A stretch of 64,000 nt of DNA, taken from contig JACDOX010000227.1 in the NCBI GenBank assembly GCA_014549065.1, positions 224,709 through 288,708 of the forward strand. Direction: 5' to 3'. This DNA is from Cardinalis cardinalis. Its lineage: Eukaryota; Chordata; Aves; Passeriformes; Cardinalidae. Shown here in pieces: positions 13,915-26,080 of this stretch. A model generated the notes under the pieces. It ran no database searches, was not told the DNA's origin, and was given only the letters and a program-made list of their open reading frames with translations. Both the position numbers and the translations under genes were made by a program. How positions within the stretch are numbered: position 1 is the stretch's first letter; each line of letters starts with the position of its first letter.

Positions 13915-14030
13915 AATGATAGAGATAGAGAGAGAAAAAGATAAAAATAGAGATGATGATAGAAATAGAGACAGACATACAGATAAAAGTAGAGATAGAA
14001 ACAAAGACAGAGATATATGATACAGATTAG
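13915..14030. repeat. Degenerate AGATAG/GATA purine-rich repeat
   Basis: Irregular units of agatag, agagag and aaatag run for about 115 bp. It is purine-rich on the + strand and looks like an old microsatellite. Confidence 0.8.
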
Positions 14031-14747
14031 AAATAAACATGACTATTTCTATAACAAAATAACTTTTTTTTTGACCACAAAGGACTTCCAGAACACAAAT
14101 GAGGCCCCTCCAAATCTACTGAAAGAGTTCCCTCATTCAAATCTGCATTTTTCTTCCAAAATTTTGTGCAAGAATTTCCGCCTGGGTTTTCCATCCACCC
14201 GGCATGAATAATTTGTGTAGTACCAGGGGTGCATTGTGCTCCTTGGTACCATGCAAACCTCTGATGTTTCTTCACCCTGCAGCCACTTAAGGAATCTCCA
14301 CAGGGTTCTCTTCCCACCCAGAGCTGTCCAGAGCTGGAGCCAGCTTACGACTCTCTGAAATAAAAGCTCTTTCAGGATCCTGCAGGTGTTAAGACTCCAG
14401 TTGGCTCCCAGGCAATCAAAATATATCCAGGCTGCTGCTTNCAGATAATTTCACTGCCACCCCAGCCAGTGGGGGCTTTCTGTGAGGTGTCCTGGGAAAA
14501 TGGAAAGGATTATGTGGTTTGTTGGTTTTTTGTTGTTGTTGTTGTTCCTTCCTTTCTAAAAAACANTGTCCATTTCAAACTCATGTTGCTTGGATAAGCA
14601 AAATGCATCTGCTTTTTCTTGAAGGTCCTCTTTGGCAGTTGAATGTGAAATCAAAAAATGAAAGTAAGGAATGCAGGAGAGATAAATTTAAAAGCATGAA
14701 TGCTGATTTAGCCTCTGATATTTATGCTCTTGTGCACCAGCAGGACG

Positions 14748-14985
14748 CAGAATCATGGAATCATAGAATGGTTTAGATTGGATGGGACCCTAAATCCCAT
14801 CCAGTGNCACCCCTGCCATGGCNGGGACACCTTCCCCTGTCCCAGTGTCCAGCCTGGCCTTGGGCAGTGCCAGGGGTGCAGGGGCAGCCCCAGCTGCTCT
14901 GGGCACCCTGTGCCAGGGCCTGCCCACCCTGCCAGGGAACAATTGCTCATGGCCAAGATCCCAGCCAGCCCTCTGACAGTGGAAA
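14748..14985 (-). mobile_element. CR1 LINE fragment, 3' end, inverted
   Basis: Terminal octamers (aatcatggaatcatagaatg) lead into the inverted CR1 3' end and stop at atggccaagatcccagccag. It is the reverse complement of the copy at 4235-4466 over most of its length, so both belong to one subfamily with similar 5' truncation. Confidence 0.9.
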
Positions 14986-15402
14986 AATCATTCNCCCCTG
15001 TCACTACTGATCCTTCCANAAAGTCCCTTTCCTGCCCTCCAAGGATCTCTTTCAAACCACAGTTCAAAATTTGCAGCCATCATATGATCATCATCTCAAC
15101 CTCTAAAATAAATTACTGAATGTAAAACATAATATCAGCATGCACACTGCCTGATTACGTCTGTAGTTCTGGAAATACAGGTNAAATATTGCCATACTTA
15201 TGTTTGTTGTGAATTTAGGAATTATTTACTTGAGCCACAGTGCCACAAGTAAACCCACTGCTGTGAGAAAGATACCTGCTTTCTACTAAGAAAAATCAAT
15301 GATTTTTGCAGTAGATTTTTTTTCCCCAGTCTGCCCTGTTGCTCTTCATAATATGGACCATTTTCCATGGAGAGGCTCAAGGTATTTCTAAATCAAGTGT
15401 TT

Positions 15403-15615
15403 AAAGAATCAGGGAATCACTTAGTTAGGAAAAGAGCTCTTAGATCGCTGAGTCCCACTGTTCCCCCAGCACTGCCAAGGCCACCACTGGCCCATGCCCC
15501 CAAGAGTCACATCCAAATGGCTTCTAAATCTCTCCAGGGCTGGGGNATCCACCAGAGCAGCTCTTTCAGTGAAGAAATCTGTCAACATACCCAATATAAA
15601 CCTGCCCTGCTGTAA
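15403..15615 (-). mobile_element. Old CR1 LINE fragment, inverted
   Basis: Diverged but recognisable inverted CR1: aagaatcagggaatcac, then cccaagagtcacatccaa, ctctccagggctggg and cagtgaagaaatctgtcaac. It is a different, older subfamily from the copies at 4235 and 14748. Confidence 0.65.
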
Positions 15616-18600
15616 AAATCAAAAATATCTGCAGGAAAATCTTCCTCTGCCTCGTGAGTGTCTTTGCAGCTTAAAGAAACGGAATAAAAAAACTGGAATA
15701 TCTCACCCAGAAGTCTTGGGGGATGATCTCTGCCTTGGGGTGAGACCTGTGATATAAAAAGGTCAAGTTCACTGAGTTTCTAACTCCTTGTGAACTCAGG
15801 ATCTCTGATACCCATGTGCCTAAAGCCAAGTTTCGTTTTTGGTTTTGTTTTTGGTTTTTTTTCTGGAGCTTGTGGGAATAACTACCGTGGTACTTGTTCA
15901 GGAGGTTAATCAGCCCTTTTTGTGTGTGTTTTTGGCTAAAATGAAGGCACTTTAATCCCAGATGAAATACAGTGCAGGNCTGGCTCTGAGCAGAATTTTC
16001 TCCCTCACTTCCACAAAGCCTTGAAGTCTGGTTAGTTTAAGGTGACATCTGGGGAAAACACAGCAGTTTTATTCCCCCTAGGTGTACCCTGGGCAGGTGG
16101 TTAAAGGCAAGGCTGGTGGCAAGGCATTTCAGTAAAGACTTGCTGGGAATCAGTCAGTGAGGAAAAATATTAAAGATGATGTTGCCCAAAATATAAAAAA
16201 TTTCTATTAGTCCTCATGCCTTTTTTTTAATGCAGTTTTTTATGAGAAAAGCAAACATTTTTGCCATTGGATACCACAGCAAATTTGAAAAATATGACTT
16301 TCACCGAGTCACCTGACATAGGCACAATAATCTGCTGCAAGACACAAATTACTGCTGATTTGTGTTATAGTAATAGGGGTCTATTTTCAGCTGCCTACAG
16401 AGCAGATCCTCAGGGAACAGTCCACTCCATGGAACTGCAATGCATGAGTGAGAAACACCTACTCACAGTCAGTGGAGAAAATGTAACTTTTTATGTGAAT
16501 TCTTGATGGAAAATGCATCTGCAAAAAGAAGCGAAAGATATTTCTGTCTGCCTGACANTGTAGTTTCTTGCTTTCTGGTGGAAGTTAATTTTCATTGACA
16601 CATGGTTTTATATAGAATTTTTGCTGCAACATGCAGTTGGTAGATAGTCAAGTTTATTTCTCTNATTTGTACACCTAAAACAATTTTTTAACCCCCGTAG
16701 TAAGACAGTGGTTGTTTCACCTCCCACGTGCCAAAAGTTGACTGAAAAATTCTGGGTTTCAAAATTGTGTTTGACTGTGAAATTTGCTTTCCAAAGCAGT
16801 GCAGATACTCTGATGGTAAACACTGGGTTTTGGTAAGCCAGACTTATACCCACCTGACAGAGCAAGGGCTGCAGGAGCTGTTTAAAAGATTAATCTTTGT
16901 GAAAGGAGCACAAGGGAAAAACAAAGCAAATCAAAACAAAACAAAACAAAAAAAAGGCAAGAAATATCTGATGGATCTACAAGGAAAACACATCGCCCAG
17001 AGCTGAAAATATGTTCTTTTCAGATTTCTTATGCTGTGATTTCACAGACTTCTCCATGTGCTGGCGTTCAAAACTTTAAAGATTTCAACTTTGTTAATAA
17101 TTTATCACCTCCTATCTCTGTGCTGTTTCATGGCAGAGCAGAGTTCCCTCTCTGTGCTCTTCTTTGTTAGCTGGACCAGATGTCAGCAGGGGTTGTGTGG
17201 GTATATGCAAATATAGAATTTGCAAATATTTTTCTTTCAGATATTACTTTCTTTGGGATCCAGCCCTGTNGACTGTAAGAAACAGTTATGTTTTTGAGAG
17301 GATGTTTTGCACTTTTCCAGCCATAGCTGNGCATTTCTCTCTTACTTTGTCTTTGGTTGAAGAAAACCTTCTTATTTTCTTCTTTTTCCAAAATATTGGT
17401 TGTAATTAATTGTGACCTAAGTACTGCTAGTGAAGTTTGGAATATATGGTTAAAAAGAAATATTTTTACCACCTTGCCAAGCAAGAAAATGACCTATAAT
17501 TTGTTTCTATCTAAATTTTTATTAAGTCAATTGCAGAAAGCAGCAAGCATGATGTTGGGAACCAATGTAGAGTTATTTATACTAGAGATAGTGATATTAT
17601 TTAATACTTTTAACCTANTCACAACAGGATTTTAAATCTCCACTCAAAGATTAGGCCTTTAACACACATTGAGTCCACTCTGTGTGTTCCAGGAGGGCTT
17701 ATGGAGGTTTTATGTGCAGGAACCTAATCATGGTTGTGTTTGAGTTGGGAAAAACATAACCTAATTTTTTTTCCCTTTTTATTTTTCTCCTTGCCTTGCC
17801 TTTCCTTTTTCCTTTTTTTTCACGTTTATTTTCTTTCTTTTTTTCTTCCTATAACCCAGGAAGTCGTTAATCCAGTGTTCTTTGGGAGAACCATCACTTT
17901 TGACATTTTTTTTCCAGCCTTGGTCACCCAGGTCCTGACTTTCTTAGCTTTATTAGAAAAATTTAAAGACTCTGCTCTATGTTGAATGGAAGGCTGAGAT
18001 GGGTATATTTATTTTATTTATGTGTCTGCATTCTTTTCATGCTTCCACCTGGGTTAGGGTGCAAACAGTGAACAAATAGTAAAAAAATGAAGAAAAAATN
18101 TTTTTTAAAAAGTTAGTGTTGAGTGCTGATAGGAGTTTCAGGAGTCATTCACAGAAATTTTGTCATTTCCATAAGGAAGATGTCTCTGCTGAGGCAAAGG
18201 GAGAGGCATTAATTCCAAAATAGACAAAACTTCAACCACCACACTCCATGCCCACCTCCAGTTTTCTGTGTAAATTTCTCTTTCAAACTTAGAAAAGTAC
18301 AAATAAGTCTAGGAAATAGTTTGTCTGTATTGATTTATCTTTTTGCTTATGCGGTACAAAATCAGAGCTCTTTTGATTAATTATTTATCAGTACAAAGGA
18401 TGGAATAGCTGTCCTTTTTTATTTAAAAAAGTCTTGTTACAATTGAGGTGCTTTTCTTATTTATATGAAAAAGCATAGACAACATTCTAGGTGAAAATCC
18501 AGCATTTTTAAATTTGCTGCTAAATTTAAAATATTTTGACAGTCATTTTTTTACTTTTGGCATTCATATTTAACTTTCAGGCCTGTTCTTCTGAAAATAA

Positions 18601-19294
18601 AAGAACTTCAAATATAATTTTGAAATCTCTTCTATAGAAATTCATTCCACTATTAAAAGAATCAACCTTTTATTTATATGAAAAGTGACATTCACATTGC
18701 AGAGACAAATCAATTTTTTTAACACTTCTACATACAAAAGGTCTGGTTGCAGACAAGCTTTAGTTAATATTTAATTTAATGTAAGGCATTTTGAATTGGC
18801 TGTTCTGTGTCTGTGGGTTCTAGTTTAAAATTTGGTTTTAAACTGTTTGACAGTTGATTTTATCNGAGTTTCTTGTTGCAAATTTTTGTGATTCATCCCA
18901 GTCAGTCAGTTTTTGTGGAACCTCCATTACATAGGCTTAAGATGGAATACATATATATTAAAAATGGTAAAAGTTACTCAGTTGTTACTTTTNTCTGGAA
19001 TTTGGAAGTCCATTTTCATGGTCCTGCTTTTCAATACCTGGAACCAAAAGTGAGCCTGAACCAAGCAGGCCTAATGGACAAGACGTAGATCAGCTCCTCC
19101 AAAAGCAAAATACTTCACTTTATATCTCAGAATATTTATAGGGTTTTTTATGTCTGGGGGTGTTTGTTTGTTTGCTTGTTTTGGGAGGACCTAGTGGTTT
19201 GGCNGGTTTTTGTTTGGCTGATTTGTTGCATTTTTGAGGTTTTTTTTCCCTTCTGACAGGAGATAGAGATTTTTTAATTTCTTTTTGTAACATT

Positions 19295-19552
19295 GGGGAA
19301 CATGAAAATATTTTCCCACCTAGCTCAAGGCCTTAAACAAACAAAAACAACAGCCACGTAAATAATGAACTTCCATATTACCACCATTAATTTTTATTTC
19401 AAAAACAAAATGAGCTGCTTGTGCGTCAGATGAGCCCGTTTATGATCCCAACACTTTAAAAAAAATTATTTATCAGTCCTGCCACAAAAGCTGTTGTCTC
19501 ATCCTCTCTGCTGAAAGCCAAGCAGAAGTTGTGATATTTAATTGTAGGGAGG
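19295..19552 (+). repeat. Local duplication, copy 1, left part
   Basis: This matches 21387-21640 at about 90 % by eye, for example ttaaacaaacaaaaacaaca and ctgctgaaagccaagcagaa. The match resumes after the LTR-B insertion at about 20124. The pair could be a tandem segmental duplication or two copies of an unrecognised interspersed repeat. Confidence 0.85.
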
Positions 19553-20123
19553 TGTCAGAACCCAGGAAATTCCTCTGGCTGNCCTAGAGGGCTCGAGGAA
19601 TGTCTCAGTAGAGACATCTTCCTTATGGAAGCCCAAGACCTGTGTGCCTTTGATCTTGACCCATGGAAAAACAATTACCAACCTTTATAAGAAGAATTAC
19701 AAGTCAAAAGAGTTTAAGTAGAAAGATAGTGAATTTATCACAGGGTGGAAAATAGATTTTTGGGGTTTTTAGACTGGGGGTTCAGAAGGCAAGATGGAGG
19801 GATCTGGGCATGTCCTGTCCTTCCTCCTTCTTCTTCTTGGCCTCCATCTTCTGGTGATATTGGCACTTTTGGACTGGTTTAGGGTAGAAGCTCACTGTCT
19901 GACATAGGTGACAGGTATTGGGAAGTTATGGCAAACAAAGTACATGTAATTTTTAGTATAAAAAGCTAACCCCACCCCAAGGACGGGCAGTGTGCCTCAA
20001 CCCGACCTGCTGAACAGACCTTGGCGGGTCGGAGAAAGAATGTTACAGATAAGGAACAATAAACAACCTTGAGAACAAGAATAGAAGAGTTCTGACTCCT
20101 TCTTCAACTGCCANGCTGGGAAA
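19553..20123 (+). mobile_element. Solo LTR, family B, copy 1 (3' end shortened)
   Basis: It begins TGTCAGAACCC and aligns along its length with the LTR at 40428-41050, sharing tggcctccatcttctgg, gtagaagctcactgtct, a TATA box (TATAAAAA, 19957-19964) and a poly(A) signal (AATAAA, 20058-20063) that define U3-R-U5 order on the + strand. About 50 bp of the U5 end present in the other copy is missing. The duplicate block at 21387-21832 lacks the LTR, giving an empty-site reference. Confidence 0.85.
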
Positions 20124-20328
20124 AGAGAAGGGTTTTTGTCTTCCTAGATGTTGCATCANCAGCCTTTGATTTCCATTTAAAACCCATAATGTGCCAAAAC
20201 CCCAAGAAAAACTCAAGCAAAGACANCCATATTTCTCCTGGCTGCCTCTGCAAGCGTTGCTGTGACACATTTACTTCCCCAGACCCCACATTTCCATCCA
20301 GTGCCATTCTGAAACTCATGGTTAAATA
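20124..20328 (+). repeat. Local duplication, copy 1, right part
   Basis: This continues the block broken by LTR-B and matches 21640-21832 (for example cagcctttgatttccatttaaaac is shared in both). The similarity ends near gttaaata. Confidence 0.85.
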
Positions 20329-21386
20329 CACCCTTCTTCCTGGCCAAGGCTTTCGGCAGAGCATTAATCCCCAAAATCAGCCGTGGCCTCGCAGGGGGTT
20401 TGNAAAGCCAAGGAAATAAATCCATGCCAGATCAAAGCTCAGTCCCAGGGTTGGGTCTGTCCTGCCAGGAGAGCCCAGGCTTGTTTTGACCAGAGGTCTG
20501 TTTACCAAGCTCTGCAACAGGGGCTCCAGGGTGTCCTTTTGACTAATAGCAGATAATCTTTCCTGTGTCCTGCAGAATGAAGATTAATAGACCTTCTAAT
20601 TGCATTCAGGAAAGTGTATTATGAGATTATTACCTTGAAGTGACAAGACATTCAGACTAAAAGGGAAGAGAAATCTGATTTCTTCTGTAAACCTGGAAAA
20701 ATACTTCTCTGGCTAAAACAGCCAAAGCTGTTTTCTACAATATAGTGCACCCATTTTATATNTTTGTGCTGGTTATTAACAGTGTATCATAGGGGGAAAA
20801 AAAAAGCACTTGCCTTAACATTTCAAAGGATAGTGCACACACACAAAAAAAATTTAAAAAACTAAAAATGAAACCCCAAACAAACCAAACAAAAAAAAAA
20901 TAAAGAAAGAAAAAGAAAAACCAAGAAAACAAAAACAACCCAGCTTGCTGTTGTTTTCAAAATCTAGTATCACAGTTTTGTCATTTTTAGTGTATAGCTA
21001 CAGCAGCATAGCTGTATGGAACAGGTTATGCATAATAATTCCTGCTGACAGATGGGCCAAGTCATTCTTAGAAACAATGGCTGAGTGATGCTGTCTTGGC
21101 CACGTTTCCTACAAAAATAAGAATTATGCAGTCAGAGCTTTTAAACACAAGGAGAAACTTCCAGCCTTAACCCCACTTATCTTCTAGGAAGACTTAGCTT
21201 TGCTTACAGGCAGGTTTTTGTTAGTGTTTCAACAGTTCAGTAGTTATATTAATTATTAGTCACTTTGCAGTATCTGGTGTGCAAGCTTATCTCCACTCTG
21301 CTCATCGATCTGTAGCCCAGATACTCATACATTATTGAGACATTTTTATGTGCTCCAGAAAATATTTGCAACATTATTAATTACCT

Positions 21387-21832
21387 GGGGGAACATGAAA
21401 ATATTTTCCCACCTAGCTCAAGGCCTTAAACAAACAAAAACAACAGCCACGTAAATAATGAACTTCTATATTACCACCATTAATTTTCATTTTAAAAACA
21501 AAATGAGCTGCTTGTGTGTAGATTATGATCCCAACACTTTATAAAAAGATATTTATCAGTCCTGCCATAAGAGCTGCTGTCTCATCCTCTCTGCTGAAAG
21601 CCAAGCAGAAGTTGTGATATTTCATTTGCAGGGAAGAGGTTTTGTCTTCCCAGGTTTTGCATCACCAGCCTTTGATTTCCATTTAAAACCCATAATGCTC
21701 CAAAAACCCGTGAAAAACGCAAGCAAAGGCACCCATATTTCTNCTGGCTGCCTTTGCAAGTGTTGCTATGAGATGTGAACTTCCCTAGACCTCACATTTC
21801 TATCAAGTGCCATTCTGAAATTCATGGTTAAA
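21387..21832 (+). repeat. Local duplication, copy 2 (empty LTR site)
   Basis: This is the uninterrupted version of 19295-20328. The junction reads catttgcagggaagaggttttg where copy 1 carries LTR-B. It starts about 2.09 kb after copy 1, with about 1.06 kb of unique-looking sequence between the copies. Confidence 0.85.
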
Positions 21833-23177
21833 TTCATGAATTTCATTCTTCCTCTGCTTATATTTCAAATTTTCTTCTCTGTATTTTGCTGCTGCTTAAT
21901 CCACCCCAGAACCTGAGATTCCCAGTAATGCTCTTTAACAGCAAACTAAGGAAACTCCACTGGGACAGAGCNCTGGCATGCAGGAATTCTTACTGATGCA
22001 TTTCCTTATCAACTTGAGATATATTTTAATACAATAAAAATAGGCACAGAACTCCTGTCTTGCTCCTCTCTATGTCTGAAGAGANTGGAACAATCCTACC
22101 ATCTCAACATGATTTTTTCCTTATTTAAAAATNAAAAGTAGACAAGCAGAAATGGAAATAGTCAATATTTCAATTTTTTTAAGTGTGTAATTGTTCTTCT
22201 CTGTGCTATATTTTCACCCCCAACAAATTTGATCAAAAGTTCTCAGCATCATTATTGTAAATTCAGCAAGAGCTCCTTCAGATTACGTCTTCCAGAAATA
22301 AAGCTACTTCATATTATCATACAGGATGATGAAATTTTTTTGCAAGTTTTGCCTTCTTGGCTATTGTATAAAGAACTGAGCGTAAATTAAATTTCTTTTC
22401 TCATTGCCTTGTCTATTTTTGTCCATAAATAGGTGCTGGGAATGCTGGCAGCAGAAGAGCAGTGTAACGCACAGTCAGTGTGCTGTGTCGTGACCATATT
22501 CATACTTTTATTCTCCCTGCTTCATTTTAATGGCTAATTTTTGTTCTGCCTTTGGCTTTCCCACAAGAATTCCAAGTGATTGACCTCACACAGGACAGTG
22601 CCCCAGATTTTATCAGCTCTTGGAGTGCACTAAAGCAGCTCAAAGGCTTCTCCGAGCTCCACCAGATGTCTAAGCCCGCTTAATCNCTGGTAATTTAATG
22701 GGCTATTTTTAAATATCCTGGCATCCTCAAGGGCTGATGGGCTCTGACTGTCCCAGAGCAGAGAGACAGACGTTTTATTAGTGGTTTCTTGGCTGTTGGT
22801 AACTAATTCAGCCAACTGTGCCATCTCTTCAGAAATCCTCTAATCACGATTACGGCGAGAATATCCCGTGCACAGATGTGAAATACCCAGTGGTAGGAGA
22901 AAAGGTTATGGATTTAATAATCACTGATGTTATCACCTCAAAACCCTGCATTTTCTTTCACTTCAGACCTTAAAATACCTGGTGCTGGCATTGCCCTTTC
23001 TTCCTGATAAGATGTGAGAGTTATCCAGATCTGTGGAATTCATTCTGGTTCGCAGGATCAGGAGGAAAACAGAATTACCTCGTGTGTGCTGTGGGCAGGA
23101 TTTACCAAGGTGCTGATACAACCACAGCACAGCATCTGCCTTAAAGGACCCAACAGTTCTTTCTTCTTCTTTTTTTC

Positions 23178-23181
<4 letters not shown>

Positions 23182-23209
<28 letters not shown>
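23182..23209. repeat. Poly(T) tract
   Basis: A 28-nt T run preceded by a pyrimidine-rich lead (ttctttcttcttcttttttt). Confidence 0.9.
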
Positions 23210-23214
<5 letters not shown>

Positions 23215-24770
23215 CTAATTTTTTGAAATACCAATGAAATGGGATTATTCACAGTTTATTAAATTGTAGTTAATTTAAAATCTAAATTTATTTTTAAAAT
23301 TTAAAAAATCTGGTCTGCAATAAATAGATACTGCTCTGAAAATGTCCCAATAGTTGATCAAATACACCTGTTTTAGCTGAATTTTTACTGAAGTGCTGAA
23401 AAANTATTATAGTAACTTAGCTGGGTTTTTTCCTCCTTTTCCAGTAATGGCTATATAAGAGGGATNATTCAGTATGTAAATAGGGAAGGATTCACACAAT
23501 CTGTACTTTTTAAGAAGTAATGGCTACTTAAGAAGTTGCTGGTGGAAATAAAGTAAGTTTTCAGCCTGGTTGTGGGTTAGACTCCAAAATTTTCAGCAGA
23601 ATGGCCTGAGAGGTATTTTTGATGGCCCATGGAGATTACAAAGAACAGGCTTCANCCTCCAATTTATCACTTTTAAATTGTACTGGAGACTGCTGATGGT
23701 ACAAGGAATTCTTCCTACCCTGTTTCTTCATTGCAGTTACTGCAGCCATAAAGTCATTCAGAGGGAAAAGCAATTAAGAGCAATAAGAAAATAAGACCAG
23801 TATTTATTATCTTAGCCTAGAGGACCACAGGCATTAAAAATATAGTGACACCGTGTTAAAATCATGTTGAAGGTCTAAGCTTAAGCAAAAAAAAGAAGCC
23901 AGTAAAAAAAANAATCCACATTTTTAAAGGAGAAAAAGAGTGACTCTCCTGTCTTACTTTATTTGAAAGTAACCCATCTCCACCTATTAAATTAAATTTG
24001 AAAAGAAGTTTAATTTTAAACATATGACAGCTTGTAAAGCTAATANCCAATTAAATGAAAAACTTTTTATTTTATTTTATTTCATTTTGTTTTGCCTAGG
24101 AAGCATGAAAATCCTGTATAGTGGAATATTGATCAAAATGCTAAAAACTGCTGCTTTCTATTAAGTTATTATGGCTTCTTCTAGAGCAATTAAATTTCTG
24201 TCATAAGTTTAATTTTTTTAAGGTTACATTATTAGCTATTTATCCTAATAATACATATTTAAGAGACTACACAGTAAAACTTCTCTGGTATGGAAGATGC
24301 TGTGATGAAAATCAGATTTCTCTATAAAGAGCCTCTAGTAGCTCAGTTGGTTTTTTCCCCATAACAGTTTTTAGATCCAATTGGTCATGATGGATTATAA
24401 TTTGGACTTGGTTGAGGTTTGGGTTTTTTGTGGGTTTAATATTTAGGCTTTAGGAANAAAAAGCCTGAAATGCTGAGTTTCAGTTTACAGAACAGAGAGC
24501 TGCTGGTGAGATGCTTTTAGAAACATTCAGATGTNGCACATCTGCAGCAAGCATACTGTACCAGCACTGATTTTCTTTTACATCCAGATTTTGGGCATGG
24601 AGGAGAGTGCAAAGCACCTTCCTCTGATGCAGCAAGATGAGGAGAGCTGTGTTTCTGCCTTTTGGATGAGGACACTGCAATCCTGTCCTTCCTTTTCTTA
24701 GGGCGGAGGTAACAGCTCTGACTGTGCCAGCTCACCCTGGAAAAATCAGGGCAATCATGAGGTCTTAAAT

Positions 24771-24811
24771 GAAGAGTAAATAACCTGCTCGGGACAAGTT
24801 ATTTACTCTTC
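24771..24811. repeat. Perfect 14-bp inverted repeat (hairpin)
   Basis: The arms GAAGAGTAAATAAC (24771-24784) and GTTATTTACTCTTC (24798-24811) are perfectly complementary around a 13-nt loop. The function is unknown. Confidence 0.9.
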
Positions 24812-25144
24812 TTTTATTACTTGGAAAGCACATTGGTGGAGTTTGGTGTCCAGCCGTGAGTTCCAGCCATTATCTAAAGCATCCCAAAATAATCTGAGGC
24901 CTCACTGTGATATCAGGATATTTAACAGGCAGGNCTGAACTTTGGTGAATTAGCAGCTGGAGACAATTGTGGCCTTCTTTTTTCAGTCTCCTAAGGGTAN
25001 GAACTGTCCCCATCTTGGCAGTGCCTCCCTCCAGTTGTCATATTCTTTGGATCCAGGTTTCTTTATTTCTGATCCCAGTGACTGTGTATTTGCCAAGTGG
25101 ATTGAGGTTGCCCAGCATTCATCAGTGTTATCTGATGAGTGATT

Positions 25145-25395
25145 AAAACAAACAAACAAACAAAAAAACCCACCAAAAAATGAACAAACAAGCAAACAAA
25201 CAAACAAAAAAAACAAGACCAAAAAATCCAACAAAAAAAAGGAACCCTCCCCCAAAAAAACAAACAAAAAATCCCACCAAAAACAAACAAAAAAAAACCC
25301 ACAAAAAACAACCAAAAAACAGAAAAAACCAAAACAAAAAAAAAGAAACACCAAAAAAAAAACCAAAACAAAACAAAAACCCGAAACAGCAACCA
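25145..25395. repeat. C/A-only low-complexity tract
   Basis: About 250 bp made almost only of A and C on the + strand: CAAA units at the start, then irregular AAAAACC-type units. It lies in the EDIL3 intron and would be C/A-rich in the pre-mRNA. Its frames (K/N/Q/T/P one way, F/L/V/C/G the other) are not genes. Confidence 0.95.
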
Positions 25396-25987
25396 TAAAA
25401 CACAGTCTACAGGATCACAAAGGCAAATAAAACAAAACCTGTGAGAAAAAATGGCATGCCTAAAATTACCAGAAAAGCTGACCGTAGCATTGGCTCTACC
25501 GGGAACAGAACCACAATGTCTGTACAAAGGCAGGACTTAACTGAACATTTTAAATACTCCTGAAATGATGAACAGCTGAAAGTCACAGTGAGGCATTTCA
25601 CCATCATCTTCACTGTGAAACAGAGCCTGGCACTCCCTGCATCCTGGGGNCTCTTTCTGCTCCTCTGACACTGCCAGGTTGATGAGGAGTGTGTTATNTT
25701 TGAAGACACCTTCACTTTTCATGCACTGCTTCACATGATGGGCTATCCTCACAAACCGTGGGTTCCCTTCAGGTTAAATTAAGCCAAAAGATGTGCTGGA
25801 AAAGGTGGCCCAGGCTGTCTGGAAGTGGGAGCCCTGCAGCACAGCTGTGCAGACACCCTGCTCTGTGCTGTCAGCNGTGCAGGTCTGCTCCTGCTCCCCT
25901 GTGGCGTCTGTCAGTGTAAATGCTGAATAAAATCCCTGTTTCTCTGGGATTTTGGGCAGCATGGTTGGGTTTTGCCATGTGCTGGAG

Positions 25988-26080
25988 AAGCAGAGAATGG
26001 CTGAGGTTGCAAGGAATCTCTGGTGATCATCCCATGAAGGGCACACCAAGACCCCGAGCTCGGGCTGCACGTCCATGCAA
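25988..26080 (-). mobile_element. CR1 LINE fragment, inverted, diverged
   Basis: The string agaatggctgaggttgcaag followed by gaatctctggtgatcatccc matches the inverted CR1 3' end of an older subfamily. It is short and the right edge is unclear. Confidence 0.6.
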
